64,000 nt of DNA from Stappia sp. WLB 29 (GTDB taxonomy: Bacteria > Pseudomonadota > Alphaproteobacteria > Rhizobiales > Stappiaceae), in contig NZ_JALBGD010000001.1 in NCBI RefSeq assembly GCF_023507705.1, positions 62,001-126,000 of the forward strand. Reading direction: 5' to 3'. Each line of letters starts with the position of its first letter. Positions within the stretch are counted from its first letter, which is position 1. The notes below the pieces were generated by a model. That model saw only the letters and a program-made list of their open reading frames with translations, had not been told where the DNA came from and did no database searches. The position numbers and the translations under genes were made by a program. Positions 35,542 to 43,282 of this stretch are shown in pieces.

Positions 35542-36458
35542 TCCGCCCGGCGGTGGCCGTCCTGGCGTTCCTCGTCGCAGGCGCGCCGACGGTTCTTGCC
35601 GAGACTGTTGGCGCCTCTGCGGCTCTGCGATCCGTCGTTGCGTTGTTGCCGGATTGGCCGGCTGACCAGCGGCGGACAGAGGAACCGGAGGGCTCCGCCG
35701 TCGTCGTCGGCAAGGATGGTTTGCTGCTGACCGCCGATCATGTGATAGGCGCGGCGAAAAGCGTTCGCATCCGCCTTGGCGACGGCAGCGTCCACGCTGC
35801 CGAAATCGTACACCGTGACCCGGAAACCGATCTGGCTGTGTTGAGAGCGGGCATCGAATTGCCGGCCCTTGCGGCGGGCCACGATCCTGAACCTGCCAGC
35901 CCCGTCTGTGCGCTCGGCAATGCCTTCGGTCTCGGCATCTCGGTGACCTGCGGCGTGGTCTCGGCGACTGGTCGAGGGGGCATCGGATTCAACGCCGTGG
36001 AGGATTTCGTGCAGACCGATGCCGCCGTCAATCCGGGCGCCTCCGGCGGGGCCTTGGTGGACGCGCAAGGGCGTCTTGTCGGCATCCTCTCGGCGATCTA
36101 CACGAAGTCCGGCGACGGCGATATCGGTGTGAACTTTGCCGTCTCCTGGGCGCTGGCCCGCAGGGTTGTCGAGGCGGTACAGGAGGGGCGCTCGCCGCGA
36201 CGTGCGCTTGGGGCGAGCCTGCGCCCGACGCCTGCTGGTCCGCTGGCGGCCGGCCTTCAGGTGATTTCGGTTCGCGAAGAGGGCCCTGCCGCGCGAGCGG
36301 GCCTGCAGACCGGCGATGTGATCCTTGCAGTCGACGGCTGGCCTCTCGCAAGCGTTGCACTGCTGCGCGGGCGGCTGGAGCGAAGCGACGCGACCGGCAT
36401 CGTGACCTTGCGCCGAGGTGAATCGATTTCTGAAACGAAGCTCGATCTCTCCGATTGA
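35538..36458 (+). CDS. HtrA/DegP-like periplasmic serine protease with PDZ domain
   Basis: 306 residues. A signal peptide ends near residue 21 (VLAET). The trypsin-like domain (residues ~30-195) has the triad His68 (TADHVIG), Asp98 (ETDLAVL) and Ser169 (NPGASGGALVD); the usual GNSGG is GASGG. A PDZ domain (residues ~215-300) follows: LQVISVREEGPAARAGLQTGDVILAVDG. Shorter than DegP, with one PDZ, like DegS. Part of the FDH transcript by overlap, so its substrates may be subunits of the complex or misassembled parts. Confidence 0.87.
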   Translation: MIRPAVAVLAFLVAGAPTVLAETVGASAALRSVVALLPDWPADQRRTEEPEGSAVVVGKDGLLLTADHVIGAAKSVRIRLGDGSVHAAEIVHRDPETDLAVLRAGIELPALAAGHDPEPASPVCALGNAFGLGISVTCGVVSATGRGGIGFNAVEDFVQTDAAVNPGASGGALVDAQGRLVGILSAIYTKSGDGDIGVNFAVSWALARRVVEAVQEGRSPRRALGASLRPTPAGPLAAGLQVISVREEGPAARAGLQTGDVILAVDGWPLASVALLRGRLERSDATGIVTLRRGESISETKLDLSD

Positions 36459-36550
36459 TCAGTCACTTGTGACTGCTTCCGGATTCATGTTCTGAATATT
36501 ATCCTGCGGCCACCATCCGGTTCGGCTGCTGCATCGAAAGGACAGGTCTC

Positions 36551-36742
36551 ATGAACGACGAAACCTTCAACATGTCCCTCAGGAAGTTCCTCAAGCAGGT
36601 CGGTGTGACCTCGCAACAGGCTCTGGAGACTCATGTTCGCACCAACGGACTAACTGACGGCACGCTTGCGGCGAAGGTCGTGTTGACGCTGGAGGGTCAG
36701 GAGTTCGAGCATGTGGTCACGGGTAAGATCGACCTGGGTTGA
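36551..36742 (+). CDS. DUF6494 family protein
   Basis: 63 residues, MNDETFNMSLRKFLKQVGVT at the start and a beta-rich second half. It matches the DUF6494 family as I remember it (MNE-x-TFNMS-x-RKFLK-x-VGV). The function is unknown. It lies 92 bases after the protease gene; bases 36459-36550 hold AT-rich sequence that could carry a promoter. Members of this family accompany the ligase-like, DUF6505 and DUF6352 genes that follow here. Confidence 0.75.
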   Translation: MNDETFNMSLRKFLKQVGVTSQQALETHVRTNGLTDGTLAAKVVLTLEGQEFEHVVTGKIDLG

Positions 36743-36801
36743 GCCATCCTCGGATACTCCCCGGCGTTGCCGGATTCAACTCTTGAAGGAACACAGTCAT
36801 C

Positions 36802-37617
36802 TTGCCGGAAAATAACGTCGACCAGCTCCCGGAGCCGGTTTTCCCGCCCTTGCTGAAGGGGCACAGGCTGGATGGTGGCGATCATCCCTTCGAGGCAGCG
36901 GTGGCGGGCGCGGAAGCAGGCCACTATTCGGCTGGAGATTTGCTGTGGTCGTCCGATCCTGCGCATGTCCGCATCGCGCTTGTACTGGAGCCTGACGTGG
37001 AGCCGGCGCGCGGCGTCGAAATGTTGTTCCTCGCCATGGTCGCCACGACCGATGCCATCGGCGCGCTGATCCCGCCGGAAATCGCCCTGACCTACGAATG
37101 GCCGGCCGTCCTGCGCGCAAACGGCGCAAGGGTCGGGCGTGCCCGCTTCCGTCAGGCTACGGATATCGGCGAGGACGGCGCACCGCTCTGGCTGGTGGTC
37201 GGCATCGAGGTGCGCCTTGCTCCCGTCGGAGGACCGATGGAACCGGGCGAGATGCCGCATCTCACCAGCCTTGCCGACGAGGGCGCGGCGGAGCTGGAGC
37301 ATAGGCTTGCTATCGAATCCCTGTCGCGACACCTGCTCACCTGGATCCATTCCTGGGACGTCGACGGCTTCGCGCCGGTTCTGGACAACTGGCTGTTCCG
37401 CGCCGATGGCTATAGGGAAGAGATCGTGGTACCCGGGCCGCAGGGCGAACAGCGTGGATTGTTTCTGGGGCTCGACGAGACCGGCGGCCTTTTGCTGAAG
37501 CCGGCCGACGGGGCCTCTGCGGTCGTGCTTCCGCTCGGCGAGCACCTGGTGCATCTCGACCGGCGCGACAGCCAGGATGCCATGTTGGCGCTGCACAACA
37601 GGGGAAATGACCAATGA
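36802..37617 (+). CDS. Biotin/lipoate A/B ligase-like protein (DUF4444 type)
   Basis: 271 residues. The N-terminal ~200 residues resemble the LplA/LipB/BirA fold, in segments LPEPVFPPLLKGHRLDG, GHYSAGDLLWSSDPAHVRIALVLEP and IALTYEWPAVLRANGARVG; the C-terminal ~65 match a DUF4444-like domain (GLFLGLDETGGLLLK). Whether it attaches lipoate or biotin to anything is unproven. Start TTG 36802; no good ATG exists in frame nearby. The stop overlaps the next gene by four bases. Linkage to FDH genes hints at lipoylation of, or cofactor handling for, this system. Confidence 0.75.
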   Translation: MPENNVDQLPEPVFPPLLKGHRLDGGDHPFEAAVAGAEAGHYSAGDLLWSSDPAHVRIALVLEPDVEPARGVEMLFLAMVATTDAIGALIPPEIALTYEWPAVLRANGARVGRARFRQATDIGEDGAPLWLVVGIEVRLAPVGGPMEPGEMPHLTSLADEGAAELEHRLAIESLSRHLLTWIHSWDVDGFAPVLDNWLFRADGYREEIVVPGPQGEQRGLFLGLDETGGLLLKPADGASAVVLPLGEHLVHLDRRDSQDAMLALHNRGNDQ

Positions 37618-38102
37618 CGCGGCTGCTCAAGGCAATCCGGCTCGATGTATCGGACACGAAGGTGTTTCCGCTCGCGGCGGAAGCGGGAGACTGGGTCATC
37701 CCCGGCACGTTCGCCTTTCGCGCCTATGCCGACGAGGGCCTGACCGGCAAGCTGCGCCAGGCGTTCGTCTCCGGCTTTCTGTCGCTGGAGAACTTCGGCT
37801 GGACGACACTTGCGACCCCGGCCGAAATCTCCGACGAGGAACGGGAGAGGCTGCTGGAAAGGCTCTGCAAGCACTTCGTCGAGGAGCATGGCGCCCCCTC
37901 CATGGAGGCGGCGCGCCCCGTTGCCGAGGCGGAACTCAGTGACACGGCGGAGATTGCAGCGGAGCTCGACCTCAACGCACTGCTGGCGATCAGTCGGGAG
38001 ATCGACGAGGACGACGGGACGATCCGCGAGAGCTTCCACCTGGTAACGCCTCCGGGCGATGCGCCCCATGCCCGCATCTGGGACGTGACCGAGGACGACT
38101 GA
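37614..38102 (+). CDS. DUF6505 family protein
   Basis: 162 residues, soluble, acidic. The opening LLKAIRLDVSDTKVFPLAAEAGDWVIPGTF is the part I associate with DUF6505. No catalytic motif is visible. It is coupled at both ends: ATG 37614 overlaps the ligase-like gene (ATGA), and its stop shares a base with the DUF6352 start (TGATG). Function unknown; the tight coupling suggests it acts with its two neighbours, possibly as a complex. Confidence 0.75.
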   Translation: MTRLLKAIRLDVSDTKVFPLAAEAGDWVIPGTFAFRAYADEGLTGKLRQAFVSGFLSLENFGWTTLATPAEISDEERERLLERLCKHFVEEHGAPSMEAARPVAEAELSDTAEIAAELDLNALLAISREIDEDDGTIRESFHLVTPPGDAPHARIWDVTEDD

Positions 38103-39115
38103 TGCCGCAATTCTGGAAATCGTCAGGGGCGCACCTGTTGAGCCGCGATGCGAACGGCTATCTCGAGGTGACGCCGGACTTCCTTCGGGCTTATTTCACC
38201 AGGCCGGAGATCCATCCCGTCGAAGAATCCTGCGAGGCCGAGCATCGCCTGTTCGAGACGCTGATGACCGATCCCTTTGCCGCGGTCGGCGAAAGCGATC
38301 TTCTGGCCATCGCCGACCCGGATGCGGCCGACAACTACCGTGTCGTCCTGCGCTTCCGGGACCATCTGGTCGCCCATGGCAGCCTGGAGGGAGGCTATGC
38401 GGCCCTTTTCAAGGGCACTGGCATCGACATTCCGCCGATGTTCATCGATCAACTCGTGCACCTGATCACCCACAATGTCCTGCGCAAGGTGGCCGACCCG
38501 TTGCGCGTGCGCGCCGGCGAACTCCTGTTCCGGGAGCAGGTCGTGACCACCGCGGAAGGACAGCTGATGCTGGCCGATGCCGAGATGGTCGAGACCTATT
38601 CGCGCACCGGTGGCCTCGGCGGCCTCGGTGCGCTGCTGGCGGAAGCCGGCACGCCCATGCCGTCGGTCTCGCTGGACGTGCTCACCGAGGAGAATGCCTC
38701 GATCTATTGGGACCGGTCGGACCGCTTCGACACGGCCATCGATTTTCGCTTTACCGAGCCGGCGCTGGATGCCTTCGCCCGTGTTCTGGAAAGCTGGATA
38801 GGCCATTTCCATGGGGTGTCTGTGCGCATCCAGCCGCAGCAGTCGATCCGCGACGAGCGCTGGTCCTGGCATGTCGGGCTGGATGCGGAGTCAACGCGCA
38901 TCCTCAATGCCCTCTACGAGGGGCAGCAGGTTGGGGAGGCGGATCTGGGGCGCATCGTCGCCCTGTTCCGCATGGATTTCGACAATCGGGGCGATGCCAT
39001 CGAGAGCATGCGCGGGAAGCCGGTCTGGATGGGGCTGGCGATGGGCGCCGACAATATCGTGCGCATGAAACCCCAGAACCTGTTGACAAACCTGCCCGTT
39101 CGGCCTCGAAACTGA
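38102..39115 (+). CDS. DUF6352 family protein
   Basis: 337 residues. The signature start MPQFWKSSGAHLLSRDANG is followed by YFTRPEIHPVEESCEAEHRLF and FIDQLVHLITHNVLR. It is rich in acidic and helical segments and has no signal peptide, so it is cytosolic. Function unknown. It is the third gene of a coupled trio (ligase-like, DUF6505, DUF6352) that follows FDH genes. It ends 44 bases before an EamA transporter. Confidence 0.78.
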   Translation: MPQFWKSSGAHLLSRDANGYLEVTPDFLRAYFTRPEIHPVEESCEAEHRLFETLMTDPFAAVGESDLLAIADPDAADNYRVVLRFRDHLVAHGSLEGGYAALFKGTGIDIPPMFIDQLVHLITHNVLRKVADPLRVRAGELLFREQVVTTAEGQLMLADAEMVETYSRTGGLGGLGALLAEAGTPMPSVSLDVLTEENASIYWDRSDRFDTAIDFRFTEPALDAFARVLESWIGHFHGVSVRIQPQQSIRDERWSWHVGLDAESTRILNALYEGQQVGEADLGRIVALFRMDFDNRGDAIESMRGKPVWMGLAMGADNIVRMKPQNLLTNLPVRPRN

Positions 39116-39159
39116 ACGTCCCGCCCGCGGCCCCTGTCCGCAAGCAATCGGACATTGCC

Positions 39160-40062
39160 ATGTTCACCTCCGAAAACGGCCGCGCCATCCTGTTCATGAT
39201 GCTGGCCATGGCCGGTTTCATCGTGAACGACAGCTTCGTGAAGCTGGTCTCCGAGCGCCTGCCGCTCGGCGAGATCATGTTCGTGCGTGGCATTATGGCG
39301 CTGGTGCTGGTGTTGGGGCTCGCCGTGATCAACGGCGAGGTGAGGCGGTTTCACCTGCTGGCGAGCCGGCTGGTCGGACAGCGCGTCTTTGCCGAGGTGA
39401 CTGCAACGGTGCTGTACCTGACGGCGCTCTTCAACATGGAGATCGCCAACGCCACGGCGATCCTCCAGGCGTTGCCGCTGCTGGTGACAGCAGGTGCGGC
39501 AACGTTCCTGGGCGCGCCGGTCGGCTGGCGGCGCTGGACGGCCATCGCGGTCGGCTTCAGCGGCGTCCTGCTGATTGTGCGTCCGGGTATGGAGGGGTTT
39601 AACGCATGGGCGCTGATGGCTCTCGCCGGAGTGCTCTTCATGGCCCTGCGCGACCTCACGACCAGCGTGCTGCCGAAGAACGTCCCGACGCTCGGCGTCA
39701 CCTTCGCCACGCTTGTCGGCGTTACCTTGACCGGTCTGGCGCTTTCGGTCGGTGAGACCTGGACGGTGCCGTCGCTTCTGGACCTGACATTCCTTGCCGC
39801 GGCCGCCTGTTTCATCCTGATCGGGTTTGTCTGCATCATCAACGCGATGCGCATCGGCGACATCTCGCTGGTCGCCCCGTTCCGCTATTCGATCATCGTC
39901 TGGGCGATCATCATCGGCTATTTCGTGTGGGGTGACGTCCCCGACCTGCCGACACTCGCCGGAATCGCCATCGTCGTTGCCACGGGGCTCTACAGCCTGA
40001 TGCGTGAGCGCAAAAAACTGGACGAGGCCGGACCTGCCGCTACGGCCGACTTGCCTCGATGA
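39160..40062 (+). CDS. EamA-type DMT superfamily transporter
   Basis: 300 residues with ten predicted helices and two EamA repeats. The start MFTSENGRAILFMMLAMAGFIVNDSF and the internal ALPLLVTAGAATFLGAPVGWRRW (end of the first repeat) are typical, as is VVATGLYSLMRERK at the C-terminus. Exporters of amino acids or metabolites are common in this family; the substrate is unknown. ATG 39160. It is 57 bases before the Bcr/CflA gene and may be co-transcribed. Confidence 0.87.
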   Translation: MFTSENGRAILFMMLAMAGFIVNDSFVKLVSERLPLGEIMFVRGIMALVLVLGLAVINGEVRRFHLLASRLVGQRVFAEVTATVLYLTALFNMEIANATAILQALPLLVTAGAATFLGAPVGWRRWTAIAVGFSGVLLIVRPGMEGFNAWALMALAGVLFMALRDLTTSVLPKNVPTLGVTFATLVGVTLTGLALSVGETWTVPSLLDLTFLAAAACFILIGFVCIINAMRIGDISLVAPFRYSIIVWAIIIGYFVWGDVPDLPTLAGIAIVVATGLYSLMRERKKLDEAGPAATADLPR

Positions 40063-40119
40063 TTGGCGGCGCTCGCCAAGCCTTGCCAACGTGCCGTCGC
40101 GCGCCATAAAGCAGATCGT

Positions 40120-41343
40120 ATGACAAATTCCCTCCCTTCGGCAGGGCCGGAGCGGCGCCCCACAATCGCGCTCCTTGTTGCCGTCTCCGCCGTCAATCCT
40201 CTGGCTCTCAATATCTACCTGCCGTCGATGCCGACGCTGGTGGATATCTTCGACACGACCGCCGGTATGGTGCAGCTGACGCTGTCGCTCTATCTGGCGG
40301 CCGTGGCGATCGCACAAATCGGCATTGGCCCGCTCTCGGACCGGCACGGACGGCGCCCGGTGCTGATGTGGGGCCTCGGCATCTTCATCATCGGCAGCGT
40401 CGTTTGCGTACTGGCCGACACCATCGAAACGATGCTGATCGGCCGCGTGCTGCAGGCGGCCGGTGGTTGCGCGGGCATCGTGTTGGGGCGCGCCATCGTG
40501 CGCGACCTGTTCGACCGCAGCCAGGCGGCGAGCATGATCGGCTACGTCACGATGGGCCTGGCGGTTGCCCCGATGATCGGGCCGGCCATCGGGGGTGCGC
40601 TGGACGAGAATTTCGGCTGGGGCACCAGTTCGTACCTGATGGTCGTTCTCGGGATCATCGTCTTCATCTGGGCCTGGTTCGAGCTGCACGAGACCAACCA
40701 CAATCGCGCCGCCGCCGGAGGCGGACTGCTGGGACTGGTGCGCAGCTACGGTGTGCTTGCCCGTTCGCCGCTATTTGTCAGTTATGCGCTGACCTCGGCC
40801 TTCACGTCGGCCGTGTTCTTTTCCTTCCTCGGCGGAGCGCCCTTCATCGCGGCGAAGCTCATGAACATGACGCCCTCCACCTACGGGCTCTATTTCATGA
40901 TGGTTGCAGCGGGCTATATCGTCGGCAACTGGACGTCCGGACGCTTTTCCGCGCGGATCGGCATCGGCCGGATGATCAACGGCGGCAACATCATCCTCAG
41001 CCTCGCGGTGATCGCCATTGCCGTCGCCTTCGGGATGGGGCACGTGCACCCGCTATCGCTGTTCGGTCCGATGTTCGTCGTCGGTGTCGGAAACGGCATG
41101 TCGCTGCCCAACGCCATCGCCGGCGCCGTCAGCGTCCGGCTGGATCTTGCCGGCGCCGCTTCGGGCTTCACGGGCAGCATGCAGATCGGCGCCGGTGCGA
41201 TCACCTCGGCATTGGTTGGCTGGCTGCTGACGGGAGTTCTTTGGCCGGGCACCATCTGGCCGCTGGTTCTCGTCATGGCCGTCAGCTGCTGCGTGGCCGT
41301 CGCATCCGGTGTTGCGGCAAGGTTGCTGGAAGCGGTGGAATAG
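40120..41343 (+). CDS. Bcr/CflA family multidrug efflux MFS transporter
   Basis: 407 residues with twelve hydrophobic helices. Signature segments are ALNIYLPSMPTLVDIFDT (motif at the first helix), GPLSDRHGRRPVLMWG (MFS motif A), and GRAIVRDLFDRSQAASMIGYV, all diagnostic of the Bcr/CflA group. Export of drugs or dipeptides by proton antiport is the family role. ATG 40120. Confidence 0.92.
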   Translation: MTNSLPSAGPERRPTIALLVAVSAVNPLALNIYLPSMPTLVDIFDTTAGMVQLTLSLYLAAVAIAQIGIGPLSDRHGRRPVLMWGLGIFIIGSVVCVLADTIETMLIGRVLQAAGGCAGIVLGRAIVRDLFDRSQAASMIGYVTMGLAVAPMIGPAIGGALDENFGWGTSSYLMVVLGIIVFIWAWFELHETNHNRAAAGGGLLGLVRSYGVLARSPLFVSYALTSAFTSAVFFSFLGGAPFIAAKLMNMTPSTYGLYFMMVAAGYIVGNWTSGRFSARIGIGRMINGGNIILSLAVIAIAVAFGMGHVHPLSLFGPMFVVGVGNGMSLPNAIAGAVSVRLDLAGAASGFTGSMQIGAGAITSALVGWLLTGVLWPGTIWPLVLVMAVSCCVAVASGVAARLLEAVE

Positions 41344-41454
41344 GCAAGACGCGCGGCAGGCGGTATCGTCTATGCCTGTTAGCCGCTTGTCGGCGCCGCG
41401 CATTGCACCAGTTTCCGGCAGTCCGTGAAGCCGAAAGCCACACGAGGTCCTGCA

Positions 41455-42873
41455 ATGTCGAGAAGGTCCGAGCCGTCGCGCCGTTTGCTGATTCAGTCCG
41501 CGCTCGCCGCGGGCGCCTTGCCGCTTCTGCCTTGTGCCTCCCTGGCGAGCACATCCGGCCCGACCACTTTGGTGGCAAGGCCCGGCACGGCGTCGCTTTG
41601 GGAAGAGGGCGGTCCACTCGCGGACATCTGGGGCTATGACGGTGGCGTGCCCGGGCCGGTTCTGCGGATGCGGCAGGGAGAAACCCTGCGCGTGAACTTT
41701 CGCAATGAGCTCGACCAGCCCTCGACCATCCATTGGCACGGCATTCGGATCGACAATGCCTATGATGGCGTTGCCGGCCTGACGCAGCAACCGGTCGAGC
41801 CCGGCGAGACGTTCGAATATCTCATCAAGGCACCGGACGCAGGCACGTTCTGGTATCACCCGCACAATCGCAGTTGGGAGCAAATGGCCCGCGGCCTCTA
41901 TGGCGTTCTGATCGTGGAGGAGCAGGACCCCGTTGCCGTCGACCGCGATCTCGTCATGGCTTTCGACGACTGGCGGCTCGACGAGGCGCGGCAGATCGAC
42001 CTGGCGAGCCTGGGCATGCTGCACGACTGGGCCCATGCCGGCCGTCTCGGCAATGTGCTCACCGTCAACGGACAGCCCTATCTGAAGCAGGCGGTCCGCC
42101 CCGGCGAGCGATTGCGCCTGCGCATCCTCAATACGGCCAATGCGCGCGTGCTCCAGCTTCGGTTTGCCGGCCTTTCACCGGTCGTCCTGGCGCTGGATGG
42201 CCAGCCGGTGGAGCCCCATTCCCTGGCCGGCGAAACGCTTGAGATCGCCCCGGGGCAGCGCTGCGATCTCATGGTCGATGTGCCGGATGAGACGGCTGTG
42301 TTCAAAGTCGAGGAAGTTTCCCGCGAGCCCTTTGCGGCTTGCGAGCTGCGCGCCGAAGGAGATCCGGTCGCCCGAGCAGATCCCTCGCCCGAGACCTTGC
42401 GGCTGCCGGCGAACCCGCTGGCGACCGCGCTCGATCTCGATGGCGCCCTGTCGGTCGATCTGCTGATGGAGGGCGGGGCGATGGGGCGCATGAGCGGGGC
42501 GATGCTGCACGGTGAGAAGAAGGGCATGCGCGATCTCGTGGAAGCGGGCAAGGTCTGGAGCTTCAACGGCATCGCCGGCAGCCATCACGACCCCGCGCTG
42601 TTTTCGGCCGCGCTTGGCCGCACGGTGCGCATGCCCATCGTCAACGACACACGCTGGCCGCATGCGATCCACCTGCATGGCCACCACTTCCGGGTTCTCA
42701 GCCGGAACGGTGCGCCGGTTGCGCGGGAGGAGTGGCGCGACACGGTGCTGACCGCGGCAGGCGAGCGTGTCGAAATTGCCTTCGTCGCGGACAATCCCGG
42801 CAAGTGGATGCTTCACTGCCACATGCTCGAACACCAGGAAGCCGGCATGATGAGCTGGTTCGAAATAAGCTGA
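41455..42873 (+). CDS. Tat-exported multicopper oxidase
   Basis: 472 residues, three cupredoxin domains. Twin-arginine signal SRRLLIQSALAAGALPLL. Copper ligands are in all four expected places: TIHWHGIRI, FWYHPHNR, HAIHLHGHHFRV and MLHCHMLEHQEAGMM, the last giving the type 1 site with its His-Cys-His and axial Met. The family includes CueO-like cuprous oxidases and laccases; a Met-rich insert typical of CueO is not obvious. ATG 41455, with GAGG seven bases ahead; GTG 41425 is an alternative. Neighbours in the FDH locus make a redox link plausible. Confidence 0.9.
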   Translation: MSRRSEPSRRLLIQSALAAGALPLLPCASLASTSGPTTLVARPGTASLWEEGGPLADIWGYDGGVPGPVLRMRQGETLRVNFRNELDQPSTIHWHGIRIDNAYDGVAGLTQQPVEPGETFEYLIKAPDAGTFWYHPHNRSWEQMARGLYGVLIVEEQDPVAVDRDLVMAFDDWRLDEARQIDLASLGMLHDWAHAGRLGNVLTVNGQPYLKQAVRPGERLRLRILNTANARVLQLRFAGLSPVVLALDGQPVEPHSLAGETLEIAPGQRCDLMVDVPDETAVFKVEEVSREPFAACELRAEGDPVARADPSPETLRLPANPLATALDLDGALSVDLLMEGGAMGRMSGAMLHGEKKGMRDLVEAGKVWSFNGIAGSHHDPALFSAALGRTVRMPIVNDTRWPHAIHLHGHHFRVLSRNGAPVAREEWRDTVLTAAGERVEIAFVADNPGKWMLHCHMLEHQEAGMMSWFEIS

Positions 42874-42931
42874 TCGCTGCCGTAAGGCGAACAGGTCACG
42901 ACCACATCAACAGGAGAGGAACGTTTCCCGC

Positions 42932-43234
42932 ATGGCCAACAGACAGGAACGGCGCGCAGGGCGCGCGTCAGGGATGCTCGACACGACCGGATTCCTGCAG
43001 GTCGCGGGCAAGTTCATCGATGTGGCGAACCGCGAGAACCGCAAGATCCCGGCAACCGACCTGCAGATGGCGTTCCTCTGGGCGGCGGCCCGCTACAACG
43101 CGCATGTGGCGAAGACCGTAGTCGGGGTCGAAGATCACGAGGAGTTCGTGACCCGGATGGTCGAGAGCTATCGCGAAATGCTGCGCCAGAACCTCGCCGA
43201 TCCGGAGCTGGATCCGCCGGCAGGAAGCGCTTGA
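42932..43234 (+). CDS. DUF3144 family protein
   Basis: 100 residues, helical. FIDVANRENRKIPATDLQMAFLWAAARYNAHV and the closing YREMLRQNLADPE match DUF3144 as I recall it. Function unknown. The N-terminal ~20 residues are basic and extra compared with most members. ATG 42932 has AGGAGAGG fourteen bases upstream. It follows the multicopper oxidase by 58 bases and is convergent with the large ferredoxin gene. Confidence 0.75.
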   Translation: MANRQERRAGRASGMLDTTGFLQVAGKFIDVANRENRKIPATDLQMAFLWAAARYNAHVAKTVVGVEDHEEFVTRMVESYREMLRQNLADPELDPPAGSA

Positions 43235-43282
43235 GCTAGATCGGATGAAATCCGCTCGCCGCCGGGCGGCGACCGGTCCCTG

